Shown piece by piece: positions 1-7,894 of a DNA stretch of 44,163 bases. The notes under the pieces are model-generated. The model saw only the letters and a program-made list of their open reading frames with translations, was not told the DNA's origin and ran no database searches. Numbering within the stretch: the first letter of the stretch is position 1; every line of letters begins with the position of its first letter. The translations under genes were made by a program, and so were the position numbers. The stretch spans positions 309 through 44,471 of the forward strand of contig NZ_BAAADJ010000009.1 in the NCBI RefSeq assembly GCF_039522365.1, read 5' to 3'. The stretch comes from Bacillus carboniphilus (lineage in GTDB: Bacteria; Bacillota; Bacilli; Bacillales; JC228).

Positions 1-6
1 GAATAT

Positions 7-81
7 TCCACAGTAGCTCAGTGGTAGAGCTATCGGCTGTTAACCGATCGGTCGCAGGTTCGAATCCTGCCTGTGGAGCCA
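7..81 (+). tRNA. tRNA-Asn (GTT)
   Basis: Complete cloverleaf with 7-bp acceptor stem (tccacag/ctgtgga), anticodon loop ctgttaa, T-loop ttcgaat and encoded CCA. It is the first of a 15-gene cluster; the cluster very probably continues an rRNA operon to the left of the window, as in B. subtilis trnD/trnB. Confidence 0.97.
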
Positions 82-88
82 TCCATTT

Positions 89-181
89 GGAGAGCTGTCC
101 GAGTGGCCGAAGGAGCACGATTGGAAATCGTGTAGGCGGGCAAAACCTGTCTCAAGGGTTCAAATCCCTTGCTCTCCGCCA
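89..181 (+). tRNA. tRNA-Ser (GGA)
   Basis: Class II tRNA with a long variable arm; acceptor ggagagc/gctctcc, anticodon loop ttggaaa (GGA), encoded CCA. Confidence 0.97.
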
Positions 182-198
182 TACATATTCACAAAAAT

Positions 199-273
199 GG
201 CCCGTTGGTCAAGTGGTTAAGACACCGCCCTTTCACGGCGGTAACACGGGTTCGAATCCCGTACGGGTCACCA
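199..273 (+). tRNA. tRNA-Glu (TTC)
   Basis: Acceptor ggcccgt/acgggtc, anticodon loop ctttcac (TTC), discriminator A, encoded CCA. Confidence 0.97.
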
Positions 274-281
274 CTTATATC

Positions 282-357
282 GGAGGATTAGCTCAGCTGG
301 GAGAGCACTTGCCTTACAAGCAAGGGGTCGGCGGTTCGATCCCGTCATCCTCCACCA
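282..357 (+). tRNA. tRNA-Val (TAC)
   Basis: Acceptor ggaggat/atcctcc, anticodon loop cttacaa (TAC), encoded CCA. Confidence 0.97.
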
Positions 358-377
358 TCTAATTTTAATACATTCCC

Positions 378-396
378 ATTATCGCGGGGTGGAGCA
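378..396 (+). repeat. duplicated 5' piece of the tRNA-fMet gene
   Basis: These 19 bases repeat exactly the start of the intact tRNA-fMet gene with 5 bases of its upstream flank (524-542). The match stops after the D-arm half ending GAGCA; what follows (397-523) is not tRNA. It cannot fold as a tRNA. The same arrangement is seen in front of tRNA-Phe. Confidence 0.85.
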
Positions 397-523
397 CGCC
401 GGATTATGCTTCGAAGGATAGCTTCAGCGTACTCATTGAACCGCATCTTGAATCATCTTACTGAAATGAGGACGGTCGTTCTTAATCGAAAGTAAGTCGA
501 GGGTATACAATTGAATTTTTCTT
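397..523 (+). other. spacer A behind the broken tRNA-fMet piece
   Basis: No gene. It shares short blocks with the spacer at 730-844: an early CGAAG, then a block reading catcttgaat-N-atctt-N-ctga. Both spacers start with CG directly after a GAGCA tRNA D-arm end, so they look like two diverged copies of one inserted or recombined segment. Confidence 0.6.
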
Positions 524-528
524 ATTAT

Positions 529-606
<78 letters not shown>

Positions 607-610
607 AAAT

Positions 611-687
611 GGTCCGGTAGTTCAGTTGGTTAGAATGCCTGCCTGTCACGCAGGAGGTCGCGGGTTCGAGTCCCGTCCGGACCGCCA
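611..687 (+). tRNA. tRNA-Asp (GTC)
   Basis: Acceptor ggtccgg/ccggacc, anticodon loop ctgtcac (GTC), encoded CCA. Confidence 0.97.
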
Positions 688-701
688 TTTATATTATGAA
701 G

Positions 702-729
702 TTGGCTCAGTAGCTCAGTCGGTAGAGCA
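702..729 (+). repeat. duplicated 5' piece of the tRNA-Phe gene
   Basis: Positions 702-729 repeat the start of the intact tRNA-Phe gene (845-872), again ending at the GAGCA of the D arm. The rest of the tRNA is missing from this copy. Confidence 0.85.
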
Positions 730-844
730 CGAACGAGTAAGCTACGAAGCAAAACATCAGCACACAAGTCGAGCAACATCTTGAATAATCTTCCTGAGAC
801 TTGGGTGAAGGACAAAGCAAAACTTAAATAGGTGGCAAACCATA
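730..844 (+). other. spacer B behind the broken tRNA-Phe piece
   Basis: No gene. Related to spacer A (397-523) by the shared CGAAG and catcttgaat-N-atctt blocks. It contains short complementary arms (caagt...acttg and cttc...gaag) that could fold inside the tRNA precursor transcript. Confidence 0.6.
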
Positions 845-846
845 TT

Positions 847-922
847 GGCTCAGTAGCTCAGTCGGTAGAGCAAAGGACTGAAAATCCTTGTGTCGGCGGT
901 TCGATTCCGTCCTGAGCCACCA
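847..922 (+). tRNA. tRNA-Phe (GAA)
   Basis: Acceptor ggctcag/ctgagcc, anticodon loop ctgaaaa (GAA), encoded CCA. Confidence 0.97.
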
Positions 923-990
923 TTTTAATTTTAAATGGAATTCATTACCTCTAGAAAGAGTAATGAAAATGTAGTATAATAAATTTCCTT

Positions 991-1066
<76 letters not shown>

Positions 1067-1098
1067 CTGTTTTTAAACAGTAATTGAATATGGATCGT

Positions 1099-1183
1099 GG
1101 AGGGGTAGCGAAGTGGCTAAACGCGGCGGACTGTAAATCCGCTCCCTCAGGGTTCGGCGGTTCGAATCCGTCCCCCTCCACCA
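1099..1183 (+). tRNA. tRNA-Tyr (GTA)
   Basis: Long variable arm, anticodon loop ctgtaaa (GTA), acceptor ggagggg/cccctcc, encoded CCA. Confidence 0.97.
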
Positions 1184-1190
1184 TGATCAC

Positions 1191-1264
1191 AGGGGCATAG
1201 TTTAACGGTAGAACAGAGGTCTCCAAAACCTCCGGTGTGGGTTCGATTCCTACTGCCCCTGCCA
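1191..1264 (+). tRNA. tRNA-Trp (CCA)
   Basis: Acceptor aggggca/tgcccct, anticodon loop ctccaaa (CCA), encoded CCA end. Confidence 0.97.
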
Positions 1265-1290
1265 ATTTAATTTCTACAATAAATTTAATG

Positions 1291-1366
1291 GCGGGTGTGG
1301 CGAAGTGGTTAACGCATCGGATTGTGGTTCCGACATTCGTGGGTTCGATTCCCATCATCCGCCCCA
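1291..1366 (+). tRNA. tRNA-His (GTG)
   Basis: Anticodon loop ttgtggt (GTG). The extra G at -1 (position 1290) faces the C discriminator, as expected of tRNA-His. CCA encoded. Confidence 0.96.
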
Positions 1367-1408
1367 TTTTATATACACAAATGGATTTACTTCTTCATAT
1401 ACTATTAT

Positions 1409-1480
1409 TGGGCTATAGCCAAGCGGTAAGGCAACGGACTTTGACTCCGTCATGCGTAGGTTCGAATCCTGCTAGCCCAG
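1409..1480 (+). tRNA. tRNA-Gln (TTG)
   Basis: Acceptor tgggcta/tagccca, anticodon loop ctttgac (TTG). The 3' CCA is not encoded (CTT follows), so it must be added by nucleotidyltransferase. Confidence 0.95.
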
Positions 1481-1488
1481 CTTAGCTT

Positions 1489-1563
1489 GCGGAAGTAGTT
1501 CAGTGGTAGAACACCACCTTGCCAAGGTGGGGGTCGCGGGTTCGAATCCCGTCTTCCGCTCCA
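1489..1563 (+). tRNA. tRNA-Gly (GCC)
   Basis: Acceptor gcggaag/cttccgc, anticodon loop ttgccaa (GCC), encoded CCA. Confidence 0.97.
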
Positions 1564-1579
1564 ATGACTCTTTATAAAT

Positions 1580-1653
<74 letters not shown>

Positions 1654-1664
1654 ATAACTTTTTT

Positions 1665-1746
1665 GCCGGTGTGGCGGAATTGGCAGACGCGCACGACTCA
1701 AAATCGTGTTCCTTCTGGAGTGCCGGTTCGACCCCGGCCACCGGTA
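1665..1746 (+). tRNA. tRNA-Leu (CAA)
   Basis: Class II tRNA with long variable arm; anticodon loop ctcaaaa (CAA); acceptor gccggtg/caccggt. CCA is not encoded. Last gene of the cluster; B. subtilis trnD has a second tRNA-Leu after this point that is absent here. Confidence 0.95.
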
Positions 1747-1780
1747 TTAAATAATACGAGAAATAAGCATACGATACCAA

Positions 1781-1815
1781 GCGTTCTCACAATGCGTGAG
1801 GGCTCTTTTTTTTTT
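1781..1815 (+). terminator. terminator of the tRNA cluster
   Basis: Hairpin with core ctcac/gtgag around loop aatgc, extended by wobble pairs, followed by a run of eleven T. Confidence 0.85.
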
Positions 1816-1919
1816 GTCTACTTAAGAGAAGGTTTTCTACAAACAGTTTGAAAACTTTACAGTGAATTATTGCTTTTTTACTTTTACAAACATATTCAAC
1901 TAGATGAAAGGGGAACATC

Positions 1920-2468
1920 ATGAAAAAATTATACTTTATTTTATTAAGTACTTTACTATTATTAGTAGCGTGTAGTTCAGAGGATACTGGGGAAATTCAG
2001 CTAGCATCCGAACCAATAGAGGAGGAAAATGAAGATATAAAACAAGATGACACAGAAGAAGAAATATCGGAAACAGTAGAAGACTCAAATGTAAATACAG
2101 AAGAAGAGATTAGTGAAGAACCAATAGAAAACACAGAAACAGTAACTCCACTGACTGAAGAAGAAGTGAAAGAACTTATTGAGTATACTTCACTTGGAGA
2201 AGATGATAATTTAAATAGTTTTTCTTTTATAAATGGTGAAATAAATGCAACGATTGATTTAGCTCCAAATGATTTATTTTCTGCTGAGGATATGGCAGTT
2301 ACTAGATACAGTCAATTATCCGATGAACTACTATACCATGAGGGTTGGGAAGTTTTAACAGTAACATATGTTAATGTAGGGACAGTTAGTATGAATCGTA
2401 ATGAAAAAGAATCCAATGAATATGGAGATTACTTTCCAACATTGAAAATTGAAGAAAGATTAAAATGA
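1920..2468 (+). CDS. small acidic lipoprotein of unknown function
   Basis: 182 residues. A lipoprotein signal peptide is clear: MKK, a hydrophobic stretch, then lipobox LVAC with Cys18 as the lipidated residue, so the protein should sit on the outer face of the membrane. Residues about 20-75 are an extended linker very rich in Glu, Asp and Thr; a folded domain of about 100 residues follows (start near LTEEEVKEL). The C-terminal part contains a YHEGWEVLTVTYVN block. I do not recognise the family. The start is supported by an aaagggg ribosome site 6 bases upstream. It is a single-gene unit between the tRNA terminator and its own terminator. Confidence 0.85.
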   Translation: MKKLYFILLSTLLLLVACSSEDTGEIQLASEPIEEENEDIKQDDTEEEISETVEDSNVNTEEEISEEPIENTETVTPLTEEEVKELIEYTSLGEDDNLNSFSFINGEINATIDLAPNDLFSAEDMAVTRYSQLSDELLYHEGWEVLTVTYVNVGTVSMNRNEKESNEYGDYFPTLKIEERLK

Positions 2469-2487
2469 TAAAGCATTAAAGCATTAA

Positions 2488-2517
2488 AGCATCCTTTTAA
2501 AGGGTGCTATTTTATTT
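2488..2517 (+). terminator. terminator of the lipoprotein gene
   Basis: Hairpin agcatcc...gggtgct followed by attttatttta. Just upstream the octamer taaagcat is repeated three times (about 2469-2492). Confidence 0.75.
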
Positions 2518-2539
2518 TATAAAATGGGTTATTAGATTA

Positions 2540-2568
2540 AAAGAGAGCTACTTTTAGCAACTCTCTTT
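2540..2568 (-). terminator. terminator of the dehydrogenase gene
   Basis: Stem aaagagag/ctctcttt with A-run and T-run on the outer sides; it lies 8 bases past the minus-strand stop and may work in both directions. Confidence 0.75.
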
Positions 2569-2575
2569 GAGTGTT

Positions 2576-3535
2576 TCATTTTATGAGGTTCGGAGGAGTT
2601 TCCCCAGTTAGCCCTTTCTCTAAATTTTCAATGGCCAGCTGTGCCATTTTATATCTTGTTTCTTTTGTAGCTGAACCAATATGAGGTAGTGTCACTACGT
2701 TTTGTAAGGTTAGGAGAGGATTATCTTTATTTATGGGTTCTTCTTCATACACATCAAGACCGGCACCTAAAATCCATTGGTGTTTTAAGGCTTTAATTAA
2801 AGCTGTTTCATCTATATTTTTCCCTCTTGATCCGTTTATAAGAATCGCATCACTTCGCATCATCTGTAGTTCTCTTTCTCCAATTAGCTTCTCTGTTGTT
2901 GGAGTAGATGGGATCATTACACATACAAAATGCGATTGACTTAATAATTCATCTAACTCGCAATAGGTTGCGGCAAGCTTTTGTTCCACTTCTAGTTTTC
3001 GTGTTCTACTATGATATAAAACGTTCATATCAAATCCTAAATGAGCCCTTTTAGCAACTTCCTGCCCGATTCTACCCATACCAATAATCCCAATCGTTTT
3101 ATGGTGGACGTCAACACCAAATAACTCCTCATCAATTGAAGCGGTCCATTTTCCTGATTTCACATAGTTATCAAGCTCCGGTACTCTTCTTGCCGCTGCT
3201 AATACAAGACTAAACACTGCATCAGCAGTGGTTTCTGTTAATACGCCAGGGGTGTTTGTGGCCATAATTCCTCTTCTGTTTAATTCAGGGACATTAAGGT
3301 TATCATAACCAACCGATACATTAGATACTATTTTTAAATCGGGTGCTAAATTTAAGATTTCCTGGTCTATTTTCAGCCCTGATCCAAGAAAGCCTTGAGC
3401 ATCTTTTATTTCATTTAAAAATTTTGGGTATGACTGTTCATTAAGATTTGGAAAATAGCGAACCTCAAATTTATCTTCTAAATAAGTAAGCAAATCCTCT
3501 GGTAGTTTTTTATATACGACAATTTTATTTTTCAT
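2576..3535 (-). CDS. D-2-hydroxyacid dehydrogenase (glyoxylate/hydroxypyruvate/2-ketogluconate reductase type)
   Basis: 319 residues, the usual length of this NAD(P)-dependent family, which reduces 2-oxoacids such as glyoxylate, hydroxypyruvate or 2-ketogluconate to D-2-hydroxyacids. The Rossmann motif GMGRIG lies near residue 151, the substrate-binding Arg is in NGSRG (near 234), the catalytic Glu is in YEEEP (near 265) and the catalytic His in LPHIGSAT (near 284). The N-terminal substrate domain carries VSVGYDN, typical of the group. Closest known B. subtilis relative would be the YvcT-type enzyme; substrate cannot be fixed from sequence. Start ATG has aaggggcc upstream. Stands alone, convergent with the lipoprotein gene. 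Confidence 0.93.
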   Translation of the reverse strand: MKNKIVVYKKLPEDLLTYLEDKFEVRYFPNLNEQSYPKFLNEIKDAQGFLGSGLKIDQEILNLAPDLKIVSNVSVGYDNLNVPELNRRGIMATNTPGVLTETTADAVFSLVLAAARRVPELDNYVKSGKWTASIDEELFGVDVHHKTIGIIGMGRIGQEVAKRAHLGFDMNVLYHSRTRKLEVEQKLAATYCELDELLSQSHFVCVMIPSTPTTEKLIGERELQMMRSDAILINGSRGKNIDETALIKALKHQWILGAGLDVYEEEPINKDNPLLTLQNVVTLPHIGSATKETRYKMAQLAIENLEKGLTGETPPNLIK

Positions 3536-3754
3536 ATTGTTGGCCCCTTAAATTTATTCACCTACATGATCAATTTTCTCCCTTAATAATAACAAAAGAG
3601 GCTATGAAATAAACAAAAGAAATAATCTACCAATGCTCTATTACATTACATTCTCTACTATCACGATTCTTATTGTTTTATGGTAAATATCTAGAATACT
3701 AATTCAATATGTTTTATAGTTAGAAAAACGAAACATTTCTGGGAGGAGAAACCT

Positions 3755-5854
3755 GTGGAAAAACGTAGATTGACGGTAGAGGATTTATACAGATTTAAAG
3801 GTCCCGGTGATGCTCAATTTTCACCAAATGGTACATATGTCGCCTATGTAGTGAAGGGGCTAGATAAGAAGAAAGATAAGAGTGTGACGAATATATTTAT
3901 ACATAATCGGAAGACGAATCAGACAAAACAATTAACTAATTCCGGTAAGGATTCTACACCACGATTTTCACCGGATGGGAGCAGACTAGCGTTTATTTCT
4001 TCACGTAATAAAAAGCCGCAAGTTTGGATTTTACCTTTGGATGGTGGAGAGGCTTTTGAAGTTAAAACAAAGGAAAGAGTAAGTGGTCCAATCGAGTGGA
4101 CACCAGATGGGAAGAGCCTCCTTTACCATGCAGAGGTATTTAGCCAGGAGGAGGAAGCATGGACTCCTTATAAAGGGGCACCTGAATATGACCGGAAGCG
4201 AATTAAGGAGTTAGCAGAGAAGACGGATAAGGATAAGAAAGATGATGATCAACACGATAATGAAGTAAAGGTGATTACTCGTTTCAAATACCGAGGGGAT
4301 GGCCATGGATATTATGGTCATGTGAGAAACCATTGCTTCCTTACAGCTATTCCTGAGCAGGTGGAAGAAGGACAAGAACCAAATTGCAGACAACTAACTA
4401 AGGGAGATTATGACCATCATGGTGGAACGTTATCTCCGGATGGAAAATATGTGTTGGTGGGTAGTAGACATACAGATGATGCAGATCATGAGCAAAGGAC
4501 AGATTTGTGGTTAATTGAAGTTGAGACTGGGAAAGAGCTGCTTCTTTATCGTGCACCAGGACCTTGCTATGCCCCAAGTTGGTCAGAGGATGGTAAATTT
4601 ATTGCTTTTGGTGGGCACGATCAACGCGTCGGCGCTTCGACATCTATGGATTTATGGTTGTTAAATGTTCATTCTTTTGTGGAAAGAATCTCTGAAAATG
4701 GTAAGGCAGAGCCTCTAGAAATGAAGGATGCGACGAATGTAACAAGGCCTTTAGATCGCACGATTGGCGGACAAGGGTCTGATGTTGGATATAGAGCAGG
4801 GAATTGGAAAGCGTGGCAAGGAAATCGACTCTTATTTTTAGTTGCGAGTAAGGGTGCCGGTCACATTTATCAAGTGAACCCTGAACTAGGAAAAGCGGAG
4901 CCTCTGTTGATTGATGAGCATGGTTCCATTACTAGTCTAGCAGTTTCTGAAAATACGATTGCCTACGCAAAATCTAACCCAACCCTGCCTCAAGAGTTGT
5001 TTTTATGGAAGGAAAATGAGGAGCAAATAACAAATGTGAATGCTGATCTGGTCGATGAGTTAGAAATCGGTGCTTGGGAAAAAATCACGTATCCGAGTGG
5101 AGAGGCAACGATTGATGGATGGATGGTATACCCTTCTGATTTTGATAAGAAAAAAAACTATCCACTTGTTTTGTTAATCCATGGCGGGCCACATGGAGCT
5201 TACGGACCGAACTTCATGTTCAGTGCACAGCTTTTTGCAGCAAAGGGATATGTCGTCCTTTATACGAATCCACGTGGAAGTGAGACATACGGGCAAGATT
5301 TTGCTGCAGTCATTGATAAAAACTGGGGAGACCTTGATTATAAGGATATTATGGCAGGGGTCGACGCTGTTATTGAAAAAGGTTTTGTGGATGAGGAGCA
5401 AATGTTTGTTCACGGATGGTCCTATGGTGGCTACATGTCCTGTTGGATTCCAACCCAAACAGATCGCTTTAAGGCAATTGCTGCCGGGGCAAGTGTAACG
5501 AATATGCTAAGTGGCTACGGTACTTCAGATATTACGTTAGCAGATGAATATGAATACGGCGGCAAGCCTTGGAAAGATGGGGAACATCTAATCGCACATT
5601 CCCCAATCGGCCATGTCGAGAATGTGGTAACGCCGATGTTGTTAATGCATGGAGAGAATGACCATCGCGTTGCTGTATCCCAAACAGAAGAGTTTTATAT
5701 CGCCCTAAAGCGGTTAGGAAAAGAAGCTGTCATGATTCGCTATCCAGATGAGTTCCACGGTTTAGGACGTCCGATTCATCAAGTAGACCGATATGAGAGG
5801 TTAGTAGCTTGGTTTGAATATTACCGTAACGTCAATAATGTGAATGCAGAATAA
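3755..5854 (+). CDS. S9 family peptidase (acylaminoacyl-peptidase / YuxL type)
   Basis: 699 residues, starting at GTG (3755) 6 bases after gggagga. N-terminal part (about 1-420) shows the repeated blades of a beta-propeller (for example SPDGSRLAF, SPDGKYVLVG, SEDGKFIAF). C-terminal part is an alpha/beta-hydrolase of the prolyl oligopeptidase family with triad Ser556 in GWSYGG, Asp636 in GENDH and His668 in DEFHG; HGGPHG near residue 476 is the oxyanion-loop motif. It should hydrolyse short peptides or N-acylated amino-terminal residues in the cytosol, since no signal peptide is seen. Slightly longer than B. subtilis YuxL as I remember it. The next gene follows after 18 bases and is probably co-transcribed. 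Confidence 0.95.
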   Translation: MEKRRLTVEDLYRFKGPGDAQFSPNGTYVAYVVKGLDKKKDKSVTNIFIHNRKTNQTKQLTNSGKDSTPRFSPDGSRLAFISSRNKKPQVWILPLDGGEAFEVKTKERVSGPIEWTPDGKSLLYHAEVFSQEEEAWTPYKGAPEYDRKRIKELAEKTDKDKKDDDQHDNEVKVITRFKYRGDGHGYYGHVRNHCFLTAIPEQVEEGQEPNCRQLTKGDYDHHGGTLSPDGKYVLVGSRHTDDADHEQRTDLWLIEVETGKELLLYRAPGPCYAPSWSEDGKFIAFGGHDQRVGASTSMDLWLLNVHSFVERISENGKAEPLEMKDATNVTRPLDRTIGGQGSDVGYRAGNWKAWQGNRLLFLVASKGAGHIYQVNPELGKAEPLLIDEHGSITSLAVSENTIAYAKSNPTLPQELFLWKENEEQITNVNADLVDELEIGAWEKITYPSGEATIDGWMVYPSDFDKKKNYPLVLLIHGGPHGAYGPNFMFSAQLFAAKGYVVLYTNPRGSETYGQDFAAVIDKNWGDLDYKDIMAGVDAVIEKGFVDEEQMFVHGWSYGGYMSCWIPTQTDRFKAIAAGASVTNMLSGYGTSDITLADEYEYGGKPWKDGEHLIAHSPIGHVENVVTPMLLMHGENDHRVAVSQTEEFYIALKRLGKEAVMIRYPDEFHGLGRPIHQVDRYERLVAWFEYYRNVNNVNAE

Positions 5855-5872
5855 AATAATAAAAGGGAGAAA

Positions 5873-6526
5873 ATGATGTCCATTATTACGAAGTTAAAAC
5901 TAAATAAATATGAAAATATGGCAGTTCTAAATCAACCGACAGATTACGATTTATTTAATAGTTGTAAAACCAAATTAGCTGGAGGCCATGATGCCATCTT
6001 CATTTTTGTTGAAACAGTTGATGAAATGGTGAACCATACTGGTCGCATCATAAAAGAGGAACAGTTACTCGAGAAAGGATACTTATTTTTTGCCTATCCG
6101 AAAAAAGGGAATAAGAAGTATGACACGTTCGTTCACAGGGATGAGATTTTTCCAGCAATGAAAGTGGGCGAAGATGGCTATGTGGGCAATAGTGATATCA
6201 AATTTTCAAGGATGGTAAGTATGGATGATGTATTTACTGTCGTTGGATTAAAGCGTGAAAAAAAGAAAGAGAAGAAGTCTACAGCAGCGAGTCAGTGTGT
6301 GGCAGACTATGAGGGTAATGTCAAAGATGTAGAAGGGCTATTAGCGGGTCATCCCAATGAACTTCAGTTTTTTAAAGACCTAACCCCAGGCTATCAAAGA
6401 GATTGGGCTCGGTATATCTTTTCCGCTAAGCAGCAGAAGACACGTGATAAACGCCAAGAACAAATGGTAGATATTTTATCTCAGGGATATAAAACGATGG
6501 ATCTATATCGTCAGAAGAAGAAATAG
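5873..6526 (+). CDS. YdeI/OmpD-associated (OmdA) family protein
   Basis: 217 residues. The C-terminal 55 residues (from FFKDLTPGYQRDWARYIFS to the end) match the YdeI/OmpD-associated domain, with the family's helix that ends in basic residues. Residues 20-125 resemble the first, DUF3052-like half, which covers positions before a lysine-rich linker (KREKKKEKKS). The family has been linked to resistance to cationic peptides or bacteriocins in some bacteria, but the molecular role is unknown. Two ATG codons (5873 and 5876) are possible; gggag lies 6-9 bases upstream. Probably an operon with the S9 peptidase; a strong terminator follows. Confidence 0.75.
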   Translation: MMSIITKLKLNKYENMAVLNQPTDYDLFNSCKTKLAGGHDAIFIFVETVDEMVNHTGRIIKEEQLLEKGYLFFAYPKKGNKKYDTFVHRDEIFPAMKVGEDGYVGNSDIKFSRMVSMDDVFTVVGLKREKKKEKKSTAASQCVADYEGNVKDVEGLLAGHPNELQFFKDLTPGYQRDWARYIFSAKQQKTRDKRQEQMVDILSQGYKTMDLYRQKKK

Positions 6527-6536
6527 GTTCAAAATC

Positions 6537-6583
6537 AAACACTCACAAATGTTGTCATTACAATATTTGTGAGTGTTTATTTT
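6537..6583 (+). terminator. terminator after the ydeI-like gene
   Basis: Perfect 14-bp stem aaacactcacaaat/atttgtgagtgttt followed by attttt. Confidence 0.9.
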
Positions 6584-6640
6584 TGGCAGAGAATAAGTTT
6601 TTTATTTTCCCCCGCAACACTTCCATGAACGCTCACCTTC

Positions 6641-7117
6641 TTAAAGCACTTTTAACAAATCATTTTCAATCTTGCTTGGATCGACCGTTGGGGCATAGCG
6701 TTCGACTACGTTACCTTCTCGATCAATAAGGAATTTAGTGAAGTTCCATTTGATGACTTTCGTGAGCATGCCTTTTTTCTGTTCTTTTAAAAATTGAAAA
6801 AGCGGGTCTGCCTCTTTACCATTCACATCAATTTTAGCGAACATCGGGAAGGTTACACCGTAATTGAGTTGGCAAAACTCAGTAGTTTGTTCGATATTTT
6901 CATATTCCTGATTGTTAAATTGTCCACATGGAAAACCGAGTATTTCAAGGCCTTGTTCTTTGTACTTTTCATACAATTCCTGGAGTCCTTTGAATTGTGG
7001 GGTAAAACCACATTTACTTGCTGTATTCACAACAATTAATGGTTTTCCCTCGTAATCTTTTAATGACTTTAGAGAGCCATTCGGCATCTTAACAGAAAAA
7101 TCGTACACCGTAGTCAT
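6641..7117 (-). CDS. bsaA: glutathione peroxidase family thiol peroxidase (BsaA-like)
   Basis: 158 residues from the ATG at 7117; a TTG six bases upstream would leave only 3 bases to the aggagg site, whereas the ATG has 8, so the ATG is preferred. Peroxidatic Cys36 is in NTASKCGFT, the FPCGQF motif provides the active-site Gln66, Cys82 in the block [11 protein letters not shown] is where thioredoxin-dependent members keep the resolving Cys, and Trp/Asn are in KWNFTKF. The enzyme reduces hydroperoxides in the cytosol, probably using thioredoxin because bacilli make bacillithiol, not glutathione. Single gene. Confidence 0.94.
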   Translation of the reverse strand: MTTVYDFSVKMPNGSLKSLKDYEGKPLIVVNTASKCGFTPQFKGLQELYEKYKEQGLEILGFPCGQFNNQEYENIEQTTEFCQLNYGVTFPMFAKIDVNGKEADPLFQFLKEQKKGMLTKVIKWNFTKFLIDREGNVVERYAPTVDPSKIENDLLKVL

Positions 7118-7168
7118 TGGCAAATCCTCCTATGTAAGCTATTTTACATCGTTTAAGTAATGGTAGTA

Positions 7169-7738
7169 TCACTTTATACCAGAAAGCCCTTTGTTAATAA
7201 GGTTATTGATGATTTCCGCCATTTCTTTTGGTGATTTATCCATTCCATTGTATAGCCAGCTTTTAATGACATGAATACTACCACTGATGATATAGGTTCT
7301 TAGATAATTTGAAAATTCTTCTTCCAGTTGGTTTGCAACCATCCAATTGTTCATAAGAAAGTCATGAGCAAATACCATTATTTTTTTCTGAAATGTAGTG
7401 TCTACATTTTCGTTGAGAAGAGTTTGGCATACCTCTTGCTTAGAAGCGAAGTATTCTAACATTTTCTCAAGCATCTTAATGGCTTCTTCTTCTTTTTCAT
7501 AGTTGTACTGACTTAAATAAACCTTCATATCCTCTATAATTTCTTCCTCAATTTTATCAAGAAGGTCAAAAGGATCGGTGTAATGGGCATAAAAAGTGGA
7601 ACGGTTGATATCTGCCTGCTCACAAAGTTCTTTGACAGTGATAGTAGATATTTGCTTTTCAGTGAGTAATTTCATGAGGCTATCCTTTAGAACCATCCGT
7701 GTGTACTTTTTTCTCCTGTCCAATTTTGAGGTCGTCAT
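7169..7738 (-). CDS. TetR family regulator, likely repressor of the divergent MMPL exporter
   Basis: 189 residues from the ATG at 7738, which has aaggag 6 bases upstream; a longer reading with 12 more codons lacks such a site. Residues about 15-60 form the TetR helix-turn-helix (ITVKELCEQADINRSTFYAHY, then the DPFDLLDKIEEE helix). The rest is an all-helical ligand and dimer domain. It is divergent from the exporter gene and an imperfect palindrome (7814-7837) sits on the exporter promoter, so regulation of that exporter is the natural guess. Confidence 0.9.
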   Translation of the reverse strand: MTTSKLDRRKKYTRMVLKDSLMKLLTEKQISTITVKELCEQADINRSTFYAHYTDPFDLLDKIEEEIIEDMKVYLSQYNYEKEEEAIKMLEKMLEYFASKQEVCQTLLNENVDTTFQKKIMVFAHDFLMNNWMVANQLEEEFSNYLRTYIISGSIHVIKSWLYNGMDKSPKEMAEIINNLINKGLSGIK

Positions 7739-7813
7739 AGTAAGCTCCTTAACTATTTTTATGTTATCCAACATTATGAGTAAATCTGTTGGTTTATGTA
7801 CGAATGTTACTGA

Positions 7814-7837
7814 ACTGTTTGTTGATTAGACAACAGT
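7814..7837. promoter_or_regulatory. candidate TetR operator
   Basis: Imperfect palindrome with outer arms ACTGTT/AACAGT and inner GT/AC matches. It overlaps the -35 element of the exporter promoter. Confidence 0.5.
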
Positions 7838-7851
7838 GTGTTCAATATAAT
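7822..7851 (+). promoter_or_regulatory. promoter of the exporter operon
   Basis: TTGATT (7822-7827), an 18-bp spacer and TATAAT (7846-7851). Confidence 0.6.
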
Positions 7852-7894
7852 GATATGGTGACCTTAGAAAAAGAGCAAGAGAGGATGAACGAAG